A DNA stretch of 64,000 nt from Sedimenticola_A sp040506895 (GTDB lineage: Bacteria; Pseudomonadota; Gammaproteobacteria; Chromatiales; Chromatiaceae): the NCBI GenBank assembly GCA_040506895.1, contig JBEVVY010000001.1, positions 1,984,001-2,048,000 on the forward strand, written 5' to 3'. The first letter of the stretch is position 1, and the number at the start of each line of letters is the position of its first letter. The position numbers and the translations under genes were made by a program. Below, piece by piece: positions 8,580 through 16,830 of the stretch. The notes under the pieces were generated by a model, which saw nothing but the letters and a program-made list of their open reading frames with translations, did not search any database and was not told the DNA's origin.

Positions 8580-9419
8580 TTACACAGCCAGCTGCCTCGG
8601 GCAGCTGGCTTTTTCATGCACTTGTTCAGGCGTTTGCATCCCCAGGCTCAAGTGCGGCCTGATACGGTTGTAGGCATCTATCGACTCTGCCACTAACCTG
8701 CGCAACTCTTCGAACGTCTTGCAGCGATAGATCAAAAATTCCTGCTTCAATATTCCATTTACCCGCTCTGCCAGGGCATTTTGATAACAATCATAACCAT
8801 CGGTCATCGATGGCCTAATGCCATTTTCACGCAGCGCCTGCTGGTAGGGCTCTGAGCAATACTGTATGCCACGATCTGAGTGATGAACCAGCTCTTTGTG
8901 GGTTCTTCGGCATACTACCGATTGGCGTAATGCTTTAACCGTGCTGTGCGCTTTCAGGTCATGGCTCAGCTCATAACCCATGATTTTTCGAGAGTAGGCA
9001 TCTGTCACTAGCGATAAATAATGGACTCCCTGCTCACTCTCAAGATAGGTAATGTCACTGACAAAGACTTGCTCCGCTCTACATATCTCCATATCTTTCA
9101 AAAGATTAGGGTGTTTTTTCATCCAATGACGGCTGTTTGTTGTTTTGGTATAGCTGCGCCGCGCTCTTATCAGCAAGTTGTGCTGACGCAGATAATCAAA
9201 TAACCCATCACGACCGAGTTTGATTCCTAGCTCTTCAAATCGGGGCTTGAGCAAGTAATAGAGCTTGCGGGTTCCCAGCCGGGGAAGTCGCCGACGCAAC
9301 TCCAGCACCAAGGCCATGACCGGCCTCAGATCCTCCTGTCTCTGGCGCTGACGCCTGATCCACTGGTAGACACTCTGGCGAGAGATCCCAAACAGCCGGC
9401 ATGACCGGCTCAAACTCAC
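8580..9419 (-). CDS. IS3-family OrfB transposase (DDE integrase domain)
   Basis: Catalytic domain of the transposase. The 279 residues include an HTH_21 region (RRRLPRLGTRKLYYLLKPRF) and the rve/DDE core: FVSDITYLESE, VHHSDRGIQYC and NALAERVNGILK supply the two Asp and the Glu. The nominal GTG at 9419 overlaps the orfA stop, but the frame is open back to the slippery heptamer at 9461-9467. The working product is probably the frameshift fusion OrfAB. Confidence 0.94.
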   Translation of the reverse strand: MSLSRSCRLFGISRQSVYQWIRRQRQRQEDLRPVMALVLELRRRLPRLGTRKLYYLLKPRFEELGIKLGRDGLFDYLRQHNLLIRARRSYTKTTNSRHWMKKHPNLLKDMEICRAEQVFVSDITYLESEQGVHYLSLVTDAYSRKIMGYELSHDLKAHSTVKALRQSVVCRRTHKELVHHSDRGIQYCSEPYQQALRENGIRPSMTDGYDCYQNALAERVNGILKQEFLIYRCKTFEELRRLVAESIDAYNRIRPHLSLGMQTPEQVHEKASCPRQLAV

Positions 9420-9808
9420 CTTTCCTTCAGCTTGGGCTTTTCTCGCAGTTTGGATAAGTACTTTTTTCTCAGAGAGGCTCCGTACTGCTGATCCATAAGG
9501 TCAATCATCCCATTGAGAATCCAGTTTTTCGCCCGCTCATCCTCGAGTTCCCGCTCCAGGCGTTTGATCTTCTCAGCGGGGGTCTCTGTTGCTTTTGCCA
9601 TAGGCAGCTCTCTTGGGGGGGACCAATCTAGTTTTCCATGCTTACGCAGCCACACCAATACGGTGCTTCGACCTTGGATACCATATAGCTTCTGGGCCTG
9701 CTTGTAGCTCATCTCGCCTTTTTCAACGCGATCAACAACCGACAATTTAAAGCCTAGCGGATAATCACGCTGGGTGCGCTTTCTTCTTGAGGGGGATTGC
9801 TTGTCCAT
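9416..9808 (-). CDS. IS3-family OrfA (helix-turn-helix, leucine zipper)
   Basis: N-terminal transposase component that binds the IS ends. From ATG 9808 (AGAGGA upstream) it reads MDKQSPSRRKRTQRDYPLGF, an HTH (YKQAQKLYGIQGRSTVLVWL) and a heptad leucine region EKIKRLERELEDERAKN. It stops at 9416. The heptamer A AAA AAG at 9467-9461 lies in the zero frame, so a fraction of ribosomes should shift -1 into orfB and make the full OrfAB transposase. Longer starts would lie outside the IS. Confidence 0.92.
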   Translation of the reverse strand: MDKQSPSRRKRTQRDYPLGFKLSVVDRVEKGEMSYKQAQKLYGIQGRSTVLVWLRKHGKLDWSPPRELPMAKATETPAEKIKRLERELEDERAKNWILNGMIDLMDQQYGASLRKKYLSKLREKPKLKER

Positions 9809-9857
9809 CAATAAGTCCTCTGGTTGTAAACTTATTTCAGGACGGGACACACTCAAC

Positions 9858-9885
9858 AAAAAAGCCCGGCAACTGCCGGGCTTTT
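9858..9885. terminator. Bidirectional hairpin terminator between argF and livF
   Basis: A 12-13 bp stem, AAAAAGCCCGGC paired with GCCGGGCTTTTT around a short AACT loop, has T runs on both strands. It can end argDF from the left and the ABC operon from the right. The IS3 element now sits between argF and this hairpin. Confidence 0.85.
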
Positions 9886-9910
9886 TGTTGCTTTCCCTCT
9901 CGCTGGAGGC

Positions 9911-10666
9911 TTAGATCGCCAGGTACTGCTGACGCAGCTCGGCGTTGTCCAGCACCTCCTGGGCCAGGCCGTCGAACACCACCTGTCCCATATCTAGGAT
10001 AATGGCTCGGTCCGCCAGTCGCAGTGCGGCCACCGCGTTCTGCTCCACGATAATAGTGGTGATACCCAGCTCCTTGATGCTGTCGACGATCTTCTCGATC
10101 TCGTGCACGATAACCGGCGCCAGCCCCTCGTAGGGCTCATCCAGCAACAGCAGCTTGATATCCCTGGCCAGGGCGCGCGCCACTGCCAGCATCTGCTGCT
10201 CACCGCCCGACAGGGTGGTGGCCTCCTGCTCGCGGCGTTCGGCCAGTCGCGGAAAGTGCTCGTAGATACGCTCGATGGTCCAGCCGACGGGCGGTGCGAT
10301 CTGGGAGAGGATCAGGTTCTCCTCCACCGTCATGCCGGCGATGATGCGGCGATCCTCCGGCACCAGGGCAACACCGTTCTGCGCTGCCTCGTGGGACTTC
10401 ATGCTGTGCAGGGGCTTGTGATCCAGCCAGATTTCGCCATGGGTCACCTGGGGGCTGTCCACCCTGGCGATGGAGCGCAGGGTGGAGGTCTTGCCCGCAC
10501 CGTTGCGTCCCAGAAGGGCCAGAACCTCGCCCTCGCGGACATCGAAACTGACACCCTGAACGATATAGCTCTCGCCATAGTAGGAGTGAATATCCCAACA
10601 GGAGAAGAATGCCGGATCCGATCCGGTACGCTGTACTGTTGGAACGGCAGGTACGTGTTTGGTCAT
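9911..10666 (-). CDS. livF: LivF-type ABC transporter ATP-binding protein
   Basis: One of two ATPases of a hydrophobic/branched-chain amino acid family (HAAT) importer, on the cytoplasmic face. The 251 residues include Walker A GRNGAGKTST, the signature TLSGGEQQMLAVARAL and Walker B KLLLLDEPYEGLAP, with the LivF-type C-terminus. It overlaps livG by 4 nt and is the last gene of the operon SBP-livH-livM-livG-livF. Substrate cannot be read from the ATPase; UrtE-like proteins are close relatives. Confidence 0.93.
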   Translation of the reverse strand: MTKHVPAVPTVQRTGSDPAFFSCWDIHSYYGESYIVQGVSFDVREGEVLALLGRNGAGKTSTLRSIARVDSPQVTHGEIWLDHKPLHSMKSHEAAQNGVALVPEDRRIIAGMTVEENLILSQIAPPVGWTIERIYEHFPRLAERREQEATTLSGGEQQMLAVARALARDIKLLLLDEPYEGLAPVIVHEIEKIVDSIKELGITTIIVEQNAVAALRLADRAIILDMGQVVFDGLAQEVLDNAELRQQYLAI

Positions 10667-11424
10667 AGTTCTGCTCCCCCCAGATAGGCCTCTTGCACCT
10701 TGGGGTTACCACGGATTTCATCTGGAGTGCCATCGGCAATGATACGGCCCTGGGCCAGCACGCTGATGCGATCGGCGAGACTGAACACAACATGCATATC
10801 GTGCTCGATAATCACCTTGGTCATGCCACGTTCCTTGATACGCTTCAACAGGTCGATGGTCCTGTTGGTGTCATGACGGGACATACCCGCCGTAGGCTCA
10901 TCCAACAGCAGAAGCTTCGGGTGCTGTATCAGCGCCATGGCCAGCTCCAGGCGACGCTTGTCACCGCGCGAGATGTTACCCGCGTGGTGCTCTGCCTGGC
11001 TGATAAGACCAACGTCCTCGAGCACGTGCCTCGCCTCCTCGATGATCTCCTTCTCCTGGGTGATACGCTTGAAGGCATTGAAGCTGAAAGTGCCATCACG
11101 CTTGGAGAAGGCCGGCACCATCACGTTCTGCAGAAGCGACAGCTCCGGGAAGATCTCGGGCGTCTGGAACACGCGTACCACGCCTGCATGGTTGATCTCG
11201 TAGGGTTCCATGCCGGTCAGCGTGACACCGTTGAAGGTAACCGTGCCGGTATCCGGAGCAAGCCGGCCAATACAGACGTTGAGCAGGGTCGACTTGCCGG
11301 CACCGTTGGGTCCGATGATGGCGTGAATCGTCCCTTCCTCCACCTTCAGATTGATATCTGCCAGCGCATGAAGGCCGCCGAATGTCTTATCGACGTTATC
11401 GATATCTAAAACAATATCACCCAT
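10663..11424 (-). CDS. livG: LivG-type ABC transporter ATP-binding protein
   Basis: Second ATPase of the HAAT importer. The 253 residues show Walker A GPNGAGKSTLLNV, an NISRGDKRRLELAMAL signature (SRGDKR in place of SGGQ, as in the LivG/UrtD group) and Walker B KLLLLDEPTAGMSR, then the H-loop IEHDMHVVFSLADRI. It starts 3 nt after livM and overlaps livF by 4 nt. Confidence 0.93.
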   Translation of the reverse strand: MGDIVLDIDNVDKTFGGLHALADINLKVEEGTIHAIIGPNGAGKSTLLNVCIGRLAPDTGTVTFNGVTLTGMEPYEINHAGVVRVFQTPEIFPELSLLQNVMVPAFSKRDGTFSFNAFKRITQEKEIIEEARHVLEDVGLISQAEHHAGNISRGDKRRLELAMALIQHPKLLLLDEPTAGMSRHDTNRTIDLLKRIKERGMTKVIIEHDMHVVFSLADRISVLAQGRIIADGTPDEIRGNPKVQEAYLGGAEL

Positions 11425-11427
11425 CTT

Positions 11428-12561
11428 TTACTCCTCCGGCGGCAATGCGTGAGCCGGCTTTTCTTCTTTCTTGCCGATGTTTTTGACAAAGGCACTGATA
11501 CGTCGGATGCCTTCCATTACGCCGCCGGGCAGGAAGATCACGATCAGCATGAACAGCACACCAAGGGTAAGATGCCAGCCCTCACCCACGAAGTGACTGC
11601 TGATGGCGACCACGATATTCTCCAGCCAGTCCGGCAGGAAGGAGAAGACCTCGTGCAGGCTGCTCTCGTTGAGGGCCGAGAAGATGTTCTCGAAGTATTT
11701 GATGATACCCACGCCCAGCATCGGACCGATCAGGGTTCCGGTACCGCCGAGAATGGTCATCAGTACCACCTCACCCGAGGCAGTCCACTGCATGCGTTCG
11801 GCACCGGCCAGGGGATCGGTTACCGCCATCAGACCACCCGCCAGGCCGGCGTACATGCCGGAGATGACAAAAGCGGTCAGCAGGTAGGGCCGGGTGTTGT
11901 AGCCGGTGTAGCGCATACGCGTCTGGTTGGACTTGATCGCCTGCAGCTTCATACCGAAAGGCGAGCGGAAGATACGCAACGATACAAAGAAGGCCAGAAT
12001 CAGTATCACGGCACAGAAATAGAAGCCCGAATAACCGCTCATCTCCAACCCGAACAGGGTGGTGGAGGGCAGACCCTCACCTGCAGGACCGTCGAGAATA
12101 CGCGGATCCTGCATGGTCAGCTGCAGGCCGGTCTCACCGTTGGTGATCGGTGTCAGCACCGAGTAGGCCAGGTTGTAGGACATCTGTGCGAAGGCCAGGG
12201 TCAGGATCGAGAAGTAGATACCCGAGCGGCGCAGACTTATGTAACCGATCAGCACCGCGAACAGACCAGAAACGATAATCGCGAATATCACCGCCGGGAT
12301 GACGTTCATGGTCAGCAGCTTGAACGACCAGACCGCCGTGTAGGAGCCGACACCCAGAAAGGCCGCGTGACCGAACGAGAGATAGCCGGTCAGGCCGAAC
12401 AGGATGTTGAAGCCGATGGCGAATATGCCGAAGATGGCGAATTTCTGCAGCAGATCGGGATAGGCCGCACCGATGGGATCCAGCCAGATCGGCATGGTCA
12501 GCACGACCACCGAGAAGATTGCCAGGACCCACCATTGATTGAGTTTGTACTGTACGCTCAT
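11428..12561 (-). CDS. livM: LivM-type ABC transporter permease
   Basis: Inner-membrane permease subunit. The 377-residue product has about ten hydrophobic segments, among them KFAIFGIFAIGFNILFGLTG, followed by the LSFGHAAFLGVGSY permease pattern, and a conserved AFVISGMYAGLAGGLMAV region. A charged C-terminal tail (KNIGKKEEKPAHALPPEE) extends beyond the last membrane helix. It is 2 nt from livH, within one operon. Substrate is not evident. Confidence 0.92.
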   Translation of the reverse strand: MSVQYKLNQWWVLAIFSVVVLTMPIWLDPIGAAYPDLLQKFAIFGIFAIGFNILFGLTGYLSFGHAAFLGVGSYTAVWSFKLLTMNVIPAVIFAIIVSGLFAVLIGYISLRRSGIYFSILTLAFAQMSYNLAYSVLTPITNGETGLQLTMQDPRILDGPAGEGLPSTTLFGLEMSGYSGFYFCAVILILAFFVSLRIFRSPFGMKLQAIKSNQTRMRYTGYNTRPYLLTAFVISGMYAGLAGGLMAVTDPLAGAERMQWTASGEVVLMTILGGTGTLIGPMLGVGIIKYFENIFSALNESSLHEVFSFLPDWLENIVVAISSHFVGEGWHLTLGVLFMLIVIFLPGGVMEGIRRISAFVKNIGKKEEKPAHALPPEE

Positions 12562-12563
12562 GA

Positions 12564-13589
12564 TCAGTCCTCCATCACACCTTTACGTCCCATCAGGCCA
12601 CGCGGCCTGACCAGGAGGATAACCACGGCGACCAGGTAGATGATGATCTGGTCGATACCCGGAATGATTGCCTTGACCTCGTTCATCGACGCGAATGATT
12701 GCAGGATACCCAGCAGGAAGCCTGCGGCAACTGCACCTCCAAGGGAGCCCATGCCCCCGACAACCACCACAACGAATGACAGCACCAGGAAGTCCATGCC
12801 TATGTGGTAGTCCGGCGGCAGGATCGGGGCGTACATCACACCGGCCAGGCCCGCCACCACCGCGGCGATTCCGAAGACGATGGTGAAACGTCGTTCGACA
12901 TTGATACCCAGCAGACCGACTGTCTCCCGGTCGTGCATGCCGGCCCTCACCACCATTCCAAATGTCGTGAACTGCAGGAACGCGAATACCGCGAATATCA
13001 CGATACCCGAGAAGAGCAGATAGATGAGTCGCCACCAGGGATAGACCAGGTCCGCACTGAGGCCCAACATCGCTCCGATCGGCGCGCTGCCGGAAACAAT
13101 ATCCGGTGCCGGCGTGGGAATCGGGTTGGCGCCGAACATGGATTTGATGATCTCCTGCAGCACAATGGCCAGACCGAAGGTCACCAGGATCTGTTCCGCA
13201 TGGGGACGCTTATAGAAGTGACGGATCAAACCGCGCTCCATGGCAATACCCACCAGCAACATGATCGGTATCGCCAACAGGATCGATATGGGTACCGACC
13301 AGTCGATAATGAAGCTACCGAAGTCACCCCACCAGATTTCAAGGTAGGGCTGCTCTTTGTAGGCGTCGAAGAAGGTGATGCTTTCGTCTTTCACCTTTTT
13401 CGAAATGGTTAGAATGTTTTGCAGTGTCACTGCACAGAATGCCCCGAGCATGAACAGCGCACCGTGGGCGAAGTTCACGACCCCGAGGGTTCCGAATACG
13501 AGTGTCAGACCGAGAGCAATAAGCGCATAGGCGCCGCCCTTGTCCAACCCGTTAAGAATCTGTAGAAGAAATGCGTCCATCACCGTCAC
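12564..13589 (-). CDS. livH: LivH-type ABC transporter permease
   Basis: Partner permease of LivM. It has the family opening ILNGLDKGGAYALIALGLTL, VFGTLGVVNFAHGALFMLGA and the C-terminal region FVVVVVGGMGSLGGAVAAGF. At 341 residues it is longer than typical LivH (about 300), owing to a polar insertion around residues 60-95 (KKVKDESITFFDAYKEQPYL) that probably forms an extra periplasmic loop. It follows the binding-protein gene across a 100-nt gap with two hairpins. Confidence 0.92.
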   Translation of the reverse strand: MTVMDAFLLQILNGLDKGGAYALIALGLTLVFGTLGVVNFAHGALFMLGAFCAVTLQNILTISKKVKDESITFFDAYKEQPYLEIWWGDFGSFIIDWSVPISILLAIPIMLLVGIAMERGLIRHFYKRPHAEQILVTFGLAIVLQEIIKSMFGANPIPTPAPDIVSGSAPIGAMLGLSADLVYPWWRLIYLLFSGIVIFAVFAFLQFTTFGMVVRAGMHDRETVGLLGINVERRFTIVFGIAAVVAGLAGVMYAPILPPDYHIGMDFLVLSFVVVVVGGMGSLGGAVAAGFLLGILQSFASMNEVKAIIPGIDQIIIYLVAVVILLVRPRGLMGRKGVMED

Positions 13590-13618
13590 ACAAAATGCAT
13601 GGAGAACAAACAGGGTAA

Positions 13619-13681
13619 AGGGACTGCCGGCCTTGTGACCGATAGTCCCTGTCAGTTACCTGCCCTGCATATCAGGCAGGT
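13619..13681 (-). promoter_or_regulatory. Two intergenic hairpins between binding-protein gene and livH
   Basis: Stems ACCTGCC/GGCAGGT (13658-13664 with 13675-13681) and AGGGACT/AGTCCCT (13619-13625 with 13644-13650) lie between the stop of the binding-protein gene and livH. No T run follows, so these look like mRNA-stabilising or attenuating structures of the kind that keep binding-protein levels above permease levels, not a full terminator. Confidence 0.6.
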
Positions 13682-13690
13682 TGGGCCCTA

Positions 13691-15043
13691 TTAAACCTCG
13701 TAGGGACCGAGATCGCCACCCAGCATGTCAGCAGGGTACTCGACCTGAGCACGTGGCGTCTTCTCTACAACCTCGAGTAGGTCGAACTTGGAGCTCGGGT
13801 TCTCGTTACCACGTACGACCAGAACGTCCTTGAAGCACTGGTGGTCTTCAGCACGGTACTCGGTGGGACCGTTGCCCATGCCGTCGAACTTGAAGCCTTC
13901 CAGCGCCTTGATCACCTCGGGCGGATAGAAGGTGCCGGCACGCTGGCAGGCATCGGCATACAGCAGCGCCTGAACGTAGCAGGTGTGAGCAGCCTGTGAG
14001 GGTGGGAAACCATACTCCTGACCGAAGGACTTGACGAAAGCCTTGGAGCCTTCGTCGGTCAGTGACCAGTTCCAGTTGGTGGAACCGAAGATGCCCTTGA
14101 TGTTTTCACCGGCACCCTGGGCCATCAGACGGGAGAACAGCGGCACAACGATCTGGAAGTCCTTACCGTTGACCTGCTTGTCACGCAGACCGAACTGTAC
14201 GGCCTGGGTCAGGGAGTTCACCATGTCCTTGCCGTAGTGGTTCAGTACCAGTACGTCAGCACCGGAGTTCAGTACGGGGGTGATGTACTGGGAGAAGTCA
14301 CCGGCACCCAGCGGGGTACGTACGGCAGCCTTGGTCTTCCAACCCAGTGCCTCGGTGTACTTCTTGATGGAGCCTTCCTGCGACCAGCCCCAGGTGTAGT
14401 CGGCGGTCAGGTGGTAGGCAACACGGTCATTACCGAACTCTTTCTCCAGTACCGGACCCAGCGCAGCGCCGGACATCTCGGTGTTGAAGAAGTGACGGAA
14501 ACCGTAACGGCGCTTGTCCTTGCCGGTGGTGTCATTGGAGTGGGTCAGACCGGCCATGAAGATGATACCCATCTCCTGGCAGAGACCCTGAACGGCAATC
14601 GCCACACCGGAGGAGGAACCACCGGTAACCATCAGAACGCCGTCCTTCTCGATCATACGCTTGGCGGATGCACGAGCGGCGTCAGACTTGGTCTGGGTGT
14701 CACCGGTCACGTACTCGACTTTCTTGCCCAGTACACCGTCACCCTTCAGCGCGAGGGGCTTCATGGTGTTGAGCATACCGCCGTCACCTTCACCGTTGAT
14801 GTGTTTGACGGCGAGTTTGTAGGCACGCAGCTCGTCCGCACCCTCATCGGCATAGGCACCGGTCTGGGGTACGTTGAAACCGAGTTTCACGGCGCCGGCC
14901 TTACCAGGATTGTTACGGAAATCCGCAGCCCAGGCGTCCTTCATAAAGAACATGGGCGAACTGGCAGCCGCCATGGCCGCAGCACTCACCTTCATAAAAC
15001 CGCGACGAGAAAGCTCGCTGGTCTTGGACTTATCTTCACTCAT
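13691..15043 (-). CDS. Tat-exported periplasmic substrate-binding protein of the HAAT importer
   Basis: Peripla_BP_6 (type I fold) binding protein that delivers ligand to the LivHMGF importer. From ATG 15043, with AGAGAGGA upstream, it reads MSEDKSKTSELSRRGFMKVS; SRRGFMK plus a hydrophobic stretch ending DAWA is a twin-arginine signal. Mature features include KLGFNVPQTGAYADEGADEL, VTGGSSSGVAIAVQGL and HLTADYTWGWSQEG. At 450 residues it is longer than LivJ/LivK and close to UrtA/AmiC-like proteins. The ligand is unknown; a sigma54 promoter shared with symporter and acs loci hints at a carboxylate or amide. It leads the five-gene operon. Confidence 0.88.
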   Translation of the reverse strand: MSEDKSKTSELSRRGFMKVSAAAMAAASSPMFFMKDAWAADFRNNPGKAGAVKLGFNVPQTGAYADEGADELRAYKLAVKHINGEGDGGMLNTMKPLALKGDGVLGKKVEYVTGDTQTKSDAARASAKRMIEKDGVLMVTGGSSSGVAIAVQGLCQEMGIIFMAGLTHSNDTTGKDKRRYGFRHFFNTEMSGAALGPVLEKEFGNDRVAYHLTADYTWGWSQEGSIKKYTEALGWKTKAAVRTPLGAGDFSQYITPVLNSGADVLVLNHYGKDMVNSLTQAVQFGLRDKQVNGKDFQIVVPLFSRLMAQGAGENIKGIFGSTNWNWSLTDEGSKAFVKSFGQEYGFPPSQAAHTCYVQALLYADACQRAGTFYPPEVIKALEGFKFDGMGNGPTEYRAEDHQCFKDVLVVRGNENPSSKFDLLEVVEKTPRAQVEYPADMLGGDLGPYEV

Positions 15044-15419
15044 TCGATAGTTCCTCTCTCCATTCGGGCTGAATGCCCATTTGTTGATACGCATCGAAGC
15101 GCTGATCACTCAGGTCCAGATGCCGTTTTTATCGATCCGGTTTCATAGCCGGACCCTTTCTGTTTCCAACCGGCAATGCCAGGGGCGTATGCCTTCGACC
15201 AGGATCCTCTTCCCTGCCCTGCAGTGGAGTGACCGACAGAGCCGACACTACACAAACCTGACCTGGATTTCCCGACCGTTCCGGATCAACACCCGGAAAG
15301 AATTCAACTTCCATGTGATACGGCCCTGCCGCTCAATTCCAGCATTACCGTAATTTGAGATCACCTGCCGAACCGCCAAAATAACGGATCGATAGATTTA
15401 CATCCAACCCAGCAATATT

Positions 15420-15436
15420 TGCAAAATAGATGCCAG
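15420..15436 (-). promoter_or_regulatory. sigma54 promoter of the ABC importer operon
   Basis: On the minus strand CTGGCATCTATTTTGCA matches the consensus YTGGCACG-N4-TTGCW: GG and GC are 10 nt apart, the TGGCA core is complete and TTGCA is perfect. The start would be near 15408, giving a leader of about 365 nt before the ATG at 15043. The region 15044-15419 otherwise shows no gene. Confidence 0.82.
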
Positions 15437-15530
15437 GAGCATTACCTCTATTGAATTCAGAGAGTTAATCGACACCGGGTAGAGATTGTTACCACAAACG
15501 CCTGTTCAGGCGGAAAATCGTGTTTCGATA

Positions 15531-15557
15531 GGTAACACAGGGTAACGACTGGTAACA
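15531..15557 (-). promoter_or_regulatory. Enhancer: three GGTAAC(A/G) boxes in exact 10-bp register
   Basis: GGTAAC occurs at 15531, 15541 and 15551, so all copies lie on one face of the helix. An inverted copy (GTTACC) lies at 15488-15493. The array sits about 100-125 bp upstream of the sigma54 -24 element of the ABC operon, the usual enhancer distance. The same box recurs ahead of the two symporter loci. It is also upstream of the zinc-ribbon/FGE-like gene, but that side has no sigma54 promoter. Confidence 0.72.
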
Positions 15558-15724
15558 CCTGTTCCACTCAATGCAGAGTATTGAAAAATCTATACCTTGT
15601 TGTGATTGTTTTATCACAGAACAGCGTATATCTTTCCGCCTGTTCCGTGGTTCTTATAACCCCATTAATAACGAAATACACATTATTGTCCGACACAACC
15701 ACACCATTGGGAAGCCGACCGATA

Positions 15725-16672
15725 GTGCCTGACGCACCCACGCAATGCCCGGGCTGCATGCAGCCCATCGCCGAACCGGACGCCCTCTTCTGTTCCCACT
15801 GCGGCTGCAGACTGCAGGGGGATCAGTGCTGCACCTACTGCGGTCATCTCCTGCCTCCGGAAGCAAAATTCTGCAGCTACTGCGGGAGAGCAACCGACCA
15901 GCTGACAGCACAGGAGCAGGAGACCCAGCACCTGCTGAAGATCGGAATCTCCGAAAGCGACTGGCAATCGATACCCGTGGGCATCTACACGATGGGTTCA
16001 CCGGAGAGCGAGGCAGAACGTTTCGACTGTGAGCATCAACACGACGTCTCACTGGCCGCTTTCGAAATACTGAAGACCCCGGTGACTTTCGATATGTACG
16101 ACGCGTACTGTACCCAGGATGCGGTGCAACAACCCGACGATGAGTCCTGGGGGCGCGGAGACAGGCCGGTGATCCATGTCAGCTACTGGGATGCCGTTCA
16201 ATACTGTATCTGGCTTCAGAAGCAGACCGGCTGGCTGGTGAGGTTACCCACGGAGGCTGAATGGGAGTATGCCTGTCGGGCCGGAACCACCACCCCTTTT
16301 TCCACCGGGCACACCATCTCCCCCCAACAGGCAAACTATAACTGCCACTACCGCTACGGGGACGCACCCACGGCCGACCCCGTTCAGAAGACCACCCCGG
16401 TGTTTCAGTACCCCGGTAATCCCTGGGGGCTTCAGGACATGCATGGAAATGTCTGGGAGTGGTGCGCGTCACTCTACGACGAGGATTACGCGGGCCTGGA
16501 GCTGAAAGATGCAAGCTACGATGTCAACAATCACCATCCGAGGGTGGTGCGAGGCGGCTCCTGGTACAACCTGCCGGGCGCCCTGAGATGCGCATCCCGC
16601 AACCAACTGCCCCCGGATTACAGCCACTACCGGGTCGGGTTCAGACTGGTCAGAGAGCAGGGACCGAAATAA
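15725..16672 (+). CDS. Double zinc-ribbon protein with FGE-sulfatase (SUMF1-like) domain
   Basis: From GTG 15725 the 315-residue product begins VPDAPTQCPGCMQPIAEPDA. It has three CxxC knuckles in the first 60 residues (CPGC, CSHCGC, CTYCGHLLPPEAKFCSYCG), a short acidic linker, then a formylglycine-generating-enzyme-like domain: VGIYTMGSPESEAERF, LPTEAEWEYACRAG, MHGNVWEWCASLY, RVVRGGSWYN, YRVGFRLV. The paired cysteines needed for formylglycine formation near the C-terminus are not both present (only LRCASRN), so it resembles the EgtB/PvdO-like or binding-only members. Target unknown. A TTG at 15581 would add 48 residues over AT-rich DNA that looks non-coding. It stands alone, convergent with sqr. 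Confidence 0.82.
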   Translation: MPDAPTQCPGCMQPIAEPDALFCSHCGCRLQGDQCCTYCGHLLPPEAKFCSYCGRATDQLTAQEQETQHLLKIGISESDWQSIPVGIYTMGSPESEAERFDCEHQHDVSLAAFEILKTPVTFDMYDAYCTQDAVQQPDDESWGRGDRPVIHVSYWDAVQYCIWLQKQTGWLVRLPTEAEWEYACRAGTTTPFSTGHTISPQQANYNCHYRYGDAPTADPVQKTTPVFQYPGNPWGLQDMHGNVWEWCASLYDEDYAGLELKDASYDVNNHHPRVVRGGSWYNLPGALRCASRNQLPPDYSHYRVGFRLVREQGPK

Positions 16673-16705
16673 AAGAAGCGGCACAAACGGCCGAAGCTCA
16701 CCATT

Positions 16706-16778
16706 CGTCAACCCGGCGAAGGCCGGGGGTCAACTACTTGCCAATGCTAATGGATTCCGGCCTTCGCCGGAATGACGA
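16706..16778. repeat. REP-like inverted pair between convergent genes
   Basis: TCGTCAACCCGGCGAAGGCC at 16706 onward and the complement of 16757-16778 match over 22 nt with about three mismatches. Each copy forms its own short hairpin (for example TTCCGGC/GCCGGAA at 16755-16772). GGCGAAGGCCGG is the core of common bacterial extragenic palindromes. It probably also acts as the transcription end between the FGE-like gene and sqr. Confidence 0.75.
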
Positions 16779-16830
16779 TGAATTATTGATTTATCGACGC
16801 CGGGTTGTCCGGTGGCACAAGTAAAGCGCT

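Larger units (their letters stand above)
8550..9849 (-). mobile_element. IS3-family insertion sequence, 1300 bp, apparently complete
   Basis: The ends are inverted repeats beginning TGTCCCGTCCTAAAATACGT at 8550 and TGTCCCGTCCTGAAATAAGT on the other strand at 9849. Each side is flanked by CAC (8547-8549 and 9850-9852), a 3-bp target duplication typical of the IS3 family. It carries orfA and orfB joined by a canonical -1 slippery site. It inserted between the argF stop and the hairpin terminator at 9858-9885. No damage is visible, so it may be active. Confidence 0.93.

Noticed and set aside
11449..12639. 396-codon plus frame
   Set aside because: Antisense to livM; translation is low-complexity Q/H/G-rich with no domain.
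15531..15557. CRISPR-like short repeats
   Set aside because: Units are only 6 nt in 10-bp register with no spacers; better explained as a protein-binding array. No CRISPR array or cas gene is in the window.
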